NCBI GenBank assembly: GCA_934553185.1
Contig: CAKTFF010000006.1
Coordinates: 1-20,822, forward strand
From: an uncultured Devosia sp.
GTDB taxonomy: Bacteria; Pseudomonadota; Alphaproteobacteria; Rhizobiales; Devosiaceae
Length of the DNA stretch: 20,822 nt
Direction of reading: 5' to 3'
Of the stretch, positions 1 through 7,925 are shown one piece after another. Under the pieces are notes generated by a model. It had not been told where the DNA came from. It saw nothing but the letters and a program-made list of their open reading frames with translations, and did not search any database. How positions within the stretch are numbered: position 1 is the first letter of the stretch; every line of letters begins with the position of its first letter. A program made the translations under genes and the position numbers.

Positions 1-456
1 GGCTTCAATTACCTCGACCGGAACGCCCCGTTCGGTTGCCACGCGGGCAACCTGCATGGCGGCATATTGCGGGGTACTATGAGGATCAAGGCCCGATCCC
101 GACGTCGTCACCGCATCGCCTGGAACCGTCGTTTCGCCGATGGCCATGACAGCGTCGGCAACACGCTCGATCAAGGCCTTGCCGGTGGGGCCAATATTGG
201 AGCCCGACGAGGCAGCGCCATTATAGGGTTCAGTTCCGGTGGCGGAGGGACGCGGCCAGAAATAGCGGGCAGCGCTGAAATTCTGCCCGACGGGGGCGGA
301 GCCGACGAGGACGCCGTCTCGCATGATCGGGCTGCCATTGGCTTGGAAGGGAAGGGCCGCCTGGGCAGCGCCGGTGATGGCAAGGGGATAAAGCAGGCCG
401 GTGACGGCTGAAAGCAGCACGGAAAGAACGATGGCGGGGCGCAATTGGGACAGCAT
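1..456 (-). CDS. kdpC: KdpC, K+-transporting ATPase subunit C (3' end outside window)
   Basis: KdpC is the single-span subunit of the KdpFABC potassium pump in the inner membrane; it holds the KdpA-KdpB complex together. The reading frame is open from the ATG at 456 to the window edge, giving 152 residues of a family usually near 190, so the C-terminus is missing. Residues about 7-27 form the one membrane helix. Family hallmarks that can be read are GQNF, YFWPRPSA, SSGSNIGPT and SGSGLDPH; in this family the last is normally followed by a conserved helix rich in ARVA, also present (QVARVATERG). An AGGAAG ribosome-binding site lies 7 nt before the start. The gene follows kdpB after 37 nt in the same operon. 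Identification is firm; nothing can be said about what follows it. Confidence 0.95.
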   Translation of the reverse strand, partial: MLSQLRPAIVLSVLLSAVTGLLYPLAITGAAQAALPFQANGSPIMRDGVLVGSAPVGQNFSAARYFWPRPSATGTEPYNGAASSGSNIGPTGKALIERVADAVMAIGETTVPGDAVTTSGSGLDPHSTPQYAAMQVARVATERGVPVEVIEA

Positions 457-493
457 TAGGTGCTTCCTGTTGTTTGATGGTCTGATGTGATTG

Positions 494-2551
<2,058 letters not shown>

Positions 2552-2561
2552 GGATATGTTC

Positions 2562-4271
2562 CTAGAAGCTCTGGCCGGCGAGCATGGTGAAGTGCTCAAC
2601 AAGCGGCCCCAAAGCGAGAGCGGGAAAGAATTGCAGCCCGCCCAAAACAAGAATGATGCCGATCAGCAGCCCGACAAACAGCGGTTGGTCGGTCGGGAAG
2701 GTGCCCGAAGAGGCGGCAATGCGCGGCTTGGCGACCAGCGCACCCGCAATGGCCAGCACCGGCACCAGGTAGGCAAAGCGCCCCAGCAGCATGGCGATGC
2801 CCAGCGTGGTGTTATACCAGGGCGTGTTGGCCGACAGCCCGCCAAAGGCCGAGCCGTTGTTTCCGGCCGCCGATGTGTAAGCATAAAGGATCTCGCTGAG
2901 GCCATGAGGGCCGGGTGTCAGGATGGAGCTCGTGCCCCACGGCGCGACGGCCGAGATGGCCGTGAATCCCAGAATGGTCAGCGGCAGGATCAGCACGGCC
3001 AGCATGGCGAGCTTGATTTCGCGTGCTTCGATCTTCTTGCCTAAAAATTCGGGTGTCCGGCCCACCATCAGCCCGGCGACGAACACGGCGAGGATTGCAA
3101 AAACCAGGAGACCATAAAGCCCCGATCCGACGCCGCCGGGCAAGACTTCGCCCAGTTGGATCAGCACCATGGGCACCAGACCGCCCAAAGGGGTCAGCGA
3201 ACCATGCATGGCGTTGACGCCGCCATTGGAGAGCCCGGTGGTCACCGCAGCATAAAGCGCAGTCATGGCCTGGCCGAAGCGGACTTCCTTGCCTTCCATG
3301 TTGCCGAGAGCCGGATCGACGCCCACAGTCGTGAGCAGGGGATTGCCCGCGGTTTCCGCCCAATAGATGGCGCCCGTACCAATCACCAGCATGATAACGG
3401 TTACTGACAGCAGCGCCCAGCCTTGGCGACGATTTCCCACCATCTGCCCAAAGGAATAGACCAGCGACAAGGAGACGGCGAGCATGGCCACGATGTTGAG
3501 ATAGTTGCTCCAGGCCGTCGGGTTTTCGAAGGGATGGGCGGCATTGACGTTGAAAAAGCCGCCGCCATTGGTGCCGAGCTGCTTGATCGCTTCCTGAGAC
3601 GCCACGGCGCCGGTGGCGATAGTCTGCTGCGCGCCTTCCAGCGTGGTGGTAACCATGCTTGCATCAAGAGTTTGCGGCACGCCCAAGCCGACAAAGGTCA
3701 GGGCGACAATGATGGCGAGCGGCAGTAGGACATAGAGCGTCGCGCGGGTCAGATCGACCCAGAAGTTGCCCAGTTCGCTGACGCCGGAGCGGACAAAAGC
3801 GCGAGTCAGCGCCATGGCCACCGCAATGCCGGTCGCGGCTGAAACGAAGTTCTGCACGGTAAGCCCCAGCATCTGGCTAAGGTGGCTCATCGTGGTTTCC
3901 CCGCCATAGCTCTGCCAATTGGTGTTGGTGACGAAGCTTGCCGCGGTGTTGAAGGCGAGGTCCGGGGCGAGGCCGGCAAAACCCTGTGGGTTAAGCGGCA
4001 GCACGCCCTGAAGGCGCAGCAGCGCGTAAAGCAGGACAAAGCCGACGAGGCTGAACAGGAGCACGCCAAGCGCATAGTTAAGCCAGCCTTGCTCCTTGTC
4101 GGCGCGAATGCCGGCCAGCGCGTAAAAACCGCGCTCGACGGGCCCAAGGAGAGGCGAAAGAAAGGTGCGTTCGCCGCCAAAAACGCGGGCCATATAACGG
4201 CCGAGCGGCTTGACGAGCACAAGAACGACGATCAGCACAAAGCCGATCTGCAGCCAGCCAGAAAGGGACAT
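2562..4271 (-). CDS. kdpA: KdpA, K+-binding and translocating subunit
   Basis: KdpA is the channel-like subunit that selects K+ in the inner membrane. The 569-residue, strongly hydrophobic protein is close to E. coli KdpA (557). Four pseudo-repeat selectivity segments can be read: TNTNWQ (115-120), GTNGGG (233-238), GLSNGG (346-351) and GNNGSAFG (470-477). In the E. coli structure the glycines of these segments line the filter. The N-terminus ([19 protein letters not shown]) and the [10 protein letters not shown] segment are also typical. TGGAG sits 6 nt before the ATG. The gene lies 14 nt after kdpF and 10 nt before kdpB. No missing or unusual key residue was noticed. Confidence 0.97.
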   Translation of the reverse strand: MSLSGWLQIGFVLIVVLVLVKPLGRYMARVFGGERTFLSPLLGPVERGFYALAGIRADKEQGWLNYALGVLLFSLVGFVLLYALLRLQGVLPLNPQGFAGLAPDLAFNTAASFVTNTNWQSYGGETTMSHLSQMLGLTVQNFVSAATGIAVAMALTRAFVRSGVSELGNFWVDLTRATLYVLLPLAIIVALTFVGLGVPQTLDASMVTTTLEGAQQTIATGAVASQEAIKQLGTNGGGFFNVNAAHPFENPTAWSNYLNIVAMLAVSLSLVYSFGQMVGNRRQGWALLSVTVIMLVIGTGAIYWAETAGNPLLTTVGVDPALGNMEGKEVRFGQAMTALYAAVTTGLSNGGVNAMHGSLTPLGGLVPMVLIQLGEVLPGGVGSGLYGLLVFAILAVFVAGLMVGRTPEFLGKKIEAREIKLAMLAVLILPLTILGFTAISAVAPWGTSSILTPGPHGLSEILYAYTSAAGNNGSAFGGLSANTPWYNTTLGIAMLLGRFAYLVPVLAIAGALVAKPRIAASSGTFPTDQPLFVGLLIGIILVLGGLQFFPALALGPLVEHFTMLAGQSF

Positions 4272-4285
4272 GTTGGCTCCAGAAA

Positions 4286-4366
4286 TCAGAAGCGTTCAGG
4301 CGCCAGGAGCGTCACCAGGAGGTAGACGCCGAGCGCAAGGGCAATACCAAAGGAAGCGATGAGCAT
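4286..4366 (-). CDS. kdpF: KdpF, small stabilising subunit of the Kdp pump (26 aa)
   Basis: KdpF is a one-helix peptide that stabilises the KdpABC complex in E. coli. Translation from the ATG at 4366 gives 26 residues starting [13 protein letters not shown] and ending with the family-typical [12 protein letters not shown]. The C-terminal PERF ending just after a single hydrophobic helix is the main recognition mark. The gene is 14 nt ahead of kdpA and 8 nt behind another tiny membrane ORF. It has no strong ribosome-binding site of its own (the upstream sequence reads TGAGCGCCAAC), so its translation may depend on the ORF ahead of it. Genes this short are easily missed by automatic annotation. 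Confidence 0.88.
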   Translation of the reverse strand: MLIASFGIALALGVYLLVTLLAPERF

Positions 4367-4374
4367 GTTGGCGC

Positions 4375-4458
4375 TCACAGGCGGTTGAGCGCAGCGGCAT
4401 AGACCGCGAGCGCAATCAGTGTGCCGGCGCCCAGAGCGATAAAGGCAAGGTCGAGCAT
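4375..4458 (-). CDS. Unnamed 27-aa membrane peptide leading the kdp operon
   Basis: An ATG at 4458 opens a 27-residue frame, MLDLAFIALGAGTLIALAVY followed by AAALNRL, ending in TGA at 4375-4377. It is one hydrophobic helix (about residues 4-24) with a short polar, positively charged tail. A consensus GGAGG lies 7 nt before the start, the best ribosome-binding site of the leader region, and the stop is 8 nt before kdpF. I do not recognise a named family. It is not an obvious KdpF duplicate because the PERF ending is absent, although the size and topology are the same. It may be an extra Kdp-associated subunit, or a leader peptide that couples translation into kdpF. The ribosome-binding site and operon position argue for a real gene. 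Confidence 0.65.
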   Translation of the reverse strand: MLDLAFIALGAGTLIALAVYAAALNRL

Positions 4459-4462
4459 AGGT

Positions 4463-4483
4463 GAGCCTCCAGGGGGAAGGCTC
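4463..4483 (-). promoter_or_regulatory. Hairpin sequestering the ribosome-binding site of the first kdp-operon ORF
   Basis: On the minus strand GAGCCTTC and GGAGGCTC can pair (7 Watson-Crick pairs plus one G-U) around a CCCCT loop. The right arm contains the GGAGG ribosome-binding site of the 27-aa ORF that starts at 4458. Folding would hide this site, so the structure could control entry of ribosomes into the kdp mRNA. The pairing is read directly from the sequence; the regulatory role is inferred. Confidence 0.45.
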
Positions 4484-4535
4484 CTGACGTGCACCCGCGC
4501 CGCATCAAATTGCCATGCGGATTGGCTGCCCGTGG

Positions 4536-4552
4536 CATAAGGATTTCATAAG
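4536..4552 (-). promoter_or_regulatory. CTTATG direct repeat with 11-nt period, candidate KdpE-type site
   Basis: On the minus strand CTTATG occurs twice, with starts exactly 11 nt apart (CTTATGAAATCCTTATG), about 78 nt before the first ORF of the kdp operon. Direct repeats with one helical turn spacing are the usual binding pattern of OmpR/PhoB-family regulators, the family of KdpE. No convincing -35/-10 pair could be assigned next to it. The repeat is seen; the assignment to KdpE is inferred from position. Confidence 0.4.
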
Positions 4553-4764
4553 CAAGACGCAAAGCGGCCCTTGGGAGGCTTGTCTTCAACGCCCCTTTTG
4601 CCGGAAAGGGCACCCACCGCCACGCGCCGTTTGAGCACGACGATGCCGCCGTTGGCTAGGAGGGAAAACAATCCTCCAACCTGTTGCCAGCAGGGGCGCG
4701 CCGGTGCAATTTCCCGGGCAAACGTGGGCCTTACCGAGGCACCACAGGATCAAGGATGCGCCCC

Positions 4765-5532
4765 ATGAAAATCTCTGCCCTGCTTCTTGCTGCCGGTCTT
4801 TTGTCGCTGGCGACCCCGACCTTCGCGCAAAGCGCACTCGATGACGTCAAGACCGCCGGTGTTCTGCGCATCGGCACCGAGGGAACCTACGCGCCTTTCA
4901 CCTTTCACGACGAAACGGGAGATCTGGTTGGCTTCGACGTAGAGATCGGCCGCGCCGTGGCGGACCACCTCGGCGTCACCGCCGAGTTTGTGGAAGGCCC
5001 ATGGGATGGTCTGATCGCCGGCATCGACGCCGATCGCTATGACATCGTCATCAACCAGGTTGGCATCAACGCAGAACGCCAGGCCAAGTATGACTTCTCC
5101 GAGCCCTACATCGCGTCCAAAGCGGCGCTGATCGTGAGTGAAGCCAATACCGACATCGCTAGCTTCGAAGACCTCGCCGGCAAGCGCTCGGCACAGACGC
5201 TGACATCAAACTTCGGCAAACTTGCCGAAAGCTATGGCGCCGAGCTCGTGGGCACCGAAGCGTTCGACCAGTCCGTGGCGTTGGTGATCCAGGGCCGCGC
5301 GGACGCCACCATCAATGACAGCCTGTCCTTCTACGACTTCAAGACGCAGCAGCCCGACGCGCCGGTCAAGGTCGTCGCTACCGCCGAAGATGCCGATTTC
5401 TCCGGCATCATCCTTGCCAAGGGCAAGCCGGAACTGCTCGCTGCGATCAACGAGGCACTCGAGGCCATCAAAACTGACGGGACCTATAGCGAGATTTCGG
5501 AGAAATACTTCGGCGAAGACGTCTCCCAGTAA
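4765..5532 (+). CDS. Periplasmic amino acid (probably cystine) binding protein of an ABC importer
   Basis: This is a 255-residue solute-binding protein of the polar amino acid family (SBP_bac_3) that captures its ligand in the periplasm and delivers it to the permease encoded next. A Sec signal peptide covers residues 1-21 (MKISALLLAAG to TFA, cleavage before Gln22). GTEGTYAPFTFHDETG, GFDVEIGRAVADHLGV and VINQVGINAERQAKYDFS follow the E. coli cystine-binding protein FliY/TcyJ closely; Arg105 in the last motif sits where the family binds the substrate carboxylate. The ending (DGTYSEISEKYFGEDV) also matches. I chose the ATG at 4765, with AGGA about 8 nt before it; an in-frame ATG at 4756 would add three residues ahead of the signal peptide. 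Cystine is the best guess; another polar amino acid is possible. Confidence 0.88.
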   Translation: MKISALLLAAGLLSLATPTFAQSALDDVKTAGVLRIGTEGTYAPFTFHDETGDLVGFDVEIGRAVADHLGVTAEFVEGPWDGLIAGIDADRYDIVINQVGINAERQAKYDFSEPYIASKAALIVSEANTDIASFEDLAGKRSAQTLTSNFGKLAESYGAELVGTEAFDQSVALVIQGRADATINDSLSFYDFKTQQPDAPVKVVATAEDADFSGIILAKGKPELLAAINEALEAIKTDGTYSEISEKYFGEDVSQ

Positions 5533-5557
5533 ACACTCCCGACGGGTAGGATAAGGA

Positions 5558-5593
5558 GGGATCGGCCGATAACCGGCCGGTCCCTTTGTTTGT
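5558..5593 (+). terminator. Terminator-like hairpin between binding-protein and permease genes
   Basis: GGGATCGGCCG (5558-5568) pairs with CGGCCGGTCCC (5574-5584), an 11-bp stem with one G-U pair and a 5-nt loop, followed by TTTGTTTGT. It lies inside the operon, between the binding-protein stop and the permease start. Such hairpins usually make a partial terminator or protect the upstream message, so that binding protein is made in excess over the membrane subunits. The T-tract is interrupted by G, so read-through is likely. Confidence 0.7.
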
Positions 5594-5602
5594 GAGTGCG
5601 CC

Positions 5603-6283
5603 ATGCCCCATTGGCTATCTTTGATGCTCGACGCGCTGCCCTCGCTGCTTTGGGCATGCCTGCTGTTCACCGTGCCGCTGACCCTGCTCAGCTTTGCCTT
5701 CGGGCTGGCTGTCGGTTTTTTCGCGGCGGTGATCCGCTTGTTCGCGCCGGCGCCACTCGCCTGGATCATCCGCTTCTACGTCTGGATCATTCGGGGCACG
5801 CCGCTGCTCGTGCAGTTGTTCTTGATCTTTTATGGCCTACCCAGCGTCGGCATCGTACTCGACGCCTTTCCCGCCGCGCTGATCGGTTTCACGCTCAATG
5901 TGGGTGCCTATACGTCCGAGATCATCCGTGCGGTTCTTCTGGCAGTGCCAAAGGGGCAGTGGGAAGCGGCCTATTCCATCGGCATGACCTGGCGGCAAGC
6001 CATGGCGCGCACGGTTCTGCCGCAAGCCACCCGCATTGCAGTGCCGCCGCTCTCCAACACCTTTATCTCGCTGGTCAAGGACACATCTCTGGCCGCTGCC
6101 ATTACGGTGCCGGAGCTGTTCCGCGCCGGTCAGCGGGTGGTTGCCACATCCTATGAGCCGCTGATCCTTTATGTGGAGGTTGCGCTGATCTACCTGGTGC
6201 TCAGTTCGGTGCTTTCCGCCTTCCAGGGCCGGCTGGAGAAACGTCTGTCCCGCTCCGGCGGCAGCATCGAGGCGGCGTCATGA
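5603..6283 (+). CDS. Polar amino acid (probably cystine) ABC transporter permease
   Basis: This 226-residue inner-membrane protein of the HisM/GlnP permease family has about five helices. It carries the typical IIRGTPLLVQLFLIFYGLP motif (62-80). A clear EAA loop (KGQWEAAYSIGMTWRQAM, 117-134) docks on the ATPase. DTSLAAAITVPEL (160-172) is another conserved stretch. It is closest in style to TcyL/YecS. The ATG at 5603 has no good ribosome-binding site directly before it; the nearest strong one (AAGGAGG, 5553-5559) lies 44 nt upstream and runs into the hairpin described above. The stop overlaps the ATPase start by 4 nt (ATGA), showing translational coupling. Confidence 0.92.
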   Translation: MPHWLSLMLDALPSLLWACLLFTVPLTLLSFAFGLAVGFFAAVIRLFAPAPLAWIIRFYVWIIRGTPLLVQLFLIFYGLPSVGIVLDAFPAALIGFTLNVGAYTSEIIRAVLLAVPKGQWEAAYSIGMTWRQAMARTVLPQATRIAVPPLSNTFISLVKDTSLAAAITVPELFRAGQRVVATSYEPLILYVEVALIYLVLSSVLSAFQGRLEKRLSRSGGSIEAAS

Positions 6284-7041
6284 TCAGGCTCGAAAACATC
6301 AACAAGTCGTTTGGGAACAATCACGTGCTCCGCGGCGTCAGCGTCGAGGTTCCGGCAGGAAGTGTCACGGCGCTGATCGGCGCCTCGGGCAGCGGCAAGA
6401 GCACGCTTCTGCGCTGCGCCAATCTGCTTGAACTGCCACAATCGGGCACCATCCGCATCGGCGACGCTGCCGTAGCCCTATCGCCTGGGCGCAAGCCCAG
6501 GCGCGAGGACATCCTCAGGCTCCGGCGCAAGACGGGCATGGTGTTCCAAAATTTTCAACTTTTCCCGCATCGAACGGCGGCGGAAAATGTCATGGAAGGG
6601 CTGGTCACTGTGCTCGGCTGGAGGCGCGACAAGGCGCGGGTCAGGGCGCTCGAACTGCTCGACAAGGTTGGACTAGCCGCCAAGGCGGAAGCGTGGCCTT
6701 CAAGCCTTTCCGGCGGACAGCAGCAGCGCGTTGCCGTCGCCCGGGCCTTGGCGACATCTCCCGAAGTGCTCCTGTGTGACGAACCAACCTCGGCGCTTGA
6801 TCCGCAATTGGCCGGGGAAGTCGTCGAGGTGTTGGCGCAACTGGCGCGCGAGGGCACAACCATGCTGATGGCCACCCACGACCTTCGCCTGGCCGCGGCC
6901 ATTGCGGGCAATGTGGTGTTTCTAGAAGGGGGCGGGGTCGTTGAATCCGGCCCCGCCAGCCAGGTCTTCGGCAACCCGGCGGACCCTCGCACCAAGACCT
7001 TTATCTCGTCGCTGACGGCTCAATACCAGCCACTGGCTTAA
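6280..7041 (+). CDS. Polar amino acid (probably cystine) ABC transporter ATPase
   Basis: This 253-residue ATP-binding protein powers the importer encoded upstream. Walker A GASGSGKST is at 34-42, Q-loop Gln90 in MVFQNFQLFPH, signature LSGGQQQR at 143-150, Walker B VLLCDE at 163-168, the D-loop SALDPQ follows, and the switch His200 is in MATHD. All nucleotide-binding residues are intact. Length and sequence fit the GlnQ/HisP/TcyN class; the substrate is decided by the binding protein, not by this gene. Its start overlaps the permease stop by 4 nt, and it is the last gene of the plus-strand operon, converging on the minus-strand gene that ends at 7104. Confidence 0.95.
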   Translation: MIRLENINKSFGNNHVLRGVSVEVPAGSVTALIGASGSGKSTLLRCANLLELPQSGTIRIGDAAVALSPGRKPRREDILRLRRKTGMVFQNFQLFPHRTAAENVMEGLVTVLGWRRDKARVRALELLDKVGLAAKAEAWPSSLSGGQQQRVAVARALATSPEVLLCDEPTSALDPQLAGEVVEVLAQLAREGTTMLMATHDLRLAAAIAGNVVFLEGGGVVESGPASQVFGNPADPRTKTFISSLTAQYQPLA

Positions 7042-7053
7042 CAGTGTCGCTTC

Positions 7054-7069
7054 AGGAGCAAGCGCTCTT
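7054..7069. terminator. Weak hairpin in the convergent gap
   Basis: AGGAGC and GCTCTT can pair (one G-U) around an AAGC loop, 12 nt after the ATPase stop in the 62-nt gap between converging genes. No T-tract follows on either strand, so this is only a weak candidate for a transcription end. Confidence 0.25.
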
Positions 7070-7103
7070 CGGATTCACGCCCGTGGAAACGCGGTCGTAC
7101 TCG

Positions 7104-7910
7104 TCAGTTGCTCGGCGGCGATAGCCTTGCCTGAACTGCAGCCCGCTCATCGGCTGTGATATCCAGTCGCTCCAGGTCGTTGTCCAGCAGAACAGGAACA
7201 GAGCCGTTCTGCGGCATCACTGCCAGCGCCTGGCTGCCATCTTCGCCCAGCCAGAGCGGACCTTCGTTTTTGCGGAAGCGCGATGTGGTCAACAAAGGCT
7301 GCTGCTTCTTGCCCACGCCATACTGGTACTGCACCACAGTGCCGCCAAGAACCTTGTTGACCTGTAAAACCGGCACAGCCAAAGGCGTCAGTATTGACGC
7401 GCGCATGGCTAAGCGCCGGTTTCGATCCTGGTTCAGGCCCGAGCGGAACAGGGCATAACCGAAGATGGCCAGCAAAGCCACGATCACGGCAACCGTAAGA
7501 GTGCGGTTCCAGAGCATGTCGAGCCCCAGCGACAATGTCGCCTTGGTGGGCTGCGCCTGTGAGCGGACGACGTCGACCATGTAGTCGCCGGAGCCGAAGT
7601 CGAGGAACATCAACTCAATGTTCTTTTCAATAGGCTGCCCATCGACCGCGTAGCTGACATGGGCCGAGCAATCCACGAAGATGCCGCGACTGGTGCTGCA
7701 TTCGCCATCGGTGATCACCGCATCGTCGATCACCACCGGATCCTGCGCAATCATCCAGTCGTCCACGATGTTGGGCGTTTGCCAAACGGCAAAGAACAAA
7801 GCCAACCCGCTCAACAGCAAGGCACCAAGATACTGCCATACGCCCGGCCAGACGCCGGTACGCTTAAGCTTGATGGGTCGATCGGGCAGCAGGGTATCGG
7901 AAGACTGCAT
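7104..7910 (-). CDS. Two-helix membrane protein of unknown function, partner of the M48 peptidase
   Basis: I do not recognise a named family with certainty. The 268-residue protein has a short N-terminal tail, a helix at about 25-43, a segment of about 90 residues expected on the periplasmic side, a second helix at about 138-155 and a C-terminal domain of about 110 residues on the inner side. The outer segment contains Cys71 and Cys81 (ECSTSRGIFVDC), which could form a disulfide, and HVSYAVDGQPIEKNIEL, which resembles the core of DUF3592-type membrane proteins. The start at 7910 has AAGGA about 8 nt upstream and lies 15 nt after the M48 stop, so the two genes form one transcription unit. The layout helix, WQT, outer domain, helix also occurs at the N-terminus of the M48 protein. 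Function is unknown. Confidence 0.8.
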   Translation of the reverse strand: MQSSDTLLPDRPIKLKRTGVWPGVWQYLGALLLSGLALFFAVWQTPNIVDDWMIAQDPVVIDDAVITDGECSTSRGIFVDCSAHVSYAVDGQPIEKNIELMFLDFGSGDYMVDVVRSQAQPTKATLSLGLDMLWNRTLTVAVIVALLAIFGYALFRSGLNQDRNRRLAMRASILTPLAVPVLQVNKVLGGTVVQYQYGVGKKQQPLLTTSRFRKNEGPLWLGEDGSQALAVMPQNGSVPVLLDNDLERLDITADERAAVQARLSPPSN

Positions 7911-7925
7911 GGTGTGTCCTTGAAC

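Larger units (their letters stand above)
4459..4764. other. Divergent intergenic region between kdp and the amino acid importer
   Basis: This 306-nt stretch must hold the promoters of both divergent operons. Besides the hairpin at 4463-4483 and the direct repeat at 4536-4552, it contains a short inverted repeat GGAGG/CCTCC (4659-4663 and 4673-4677, 9-nt loop). GGGGCGC at 4692-4698 could pair with GCGCCCC at 4758-4764, directly before the start codon of the importer's binding-protein gene. No sigma-70 promoter was clear enough to call. No further gene is supported here. Confidence 0.6.

Noticed and set aside
4694..4701. GGCGCGCC palindrome in the kdp/importer intergenic region
   Set aside because: An isolated 8-bp GC palindrome is expected by chance at this composition; only its possible pairing near the start codon was recorded.
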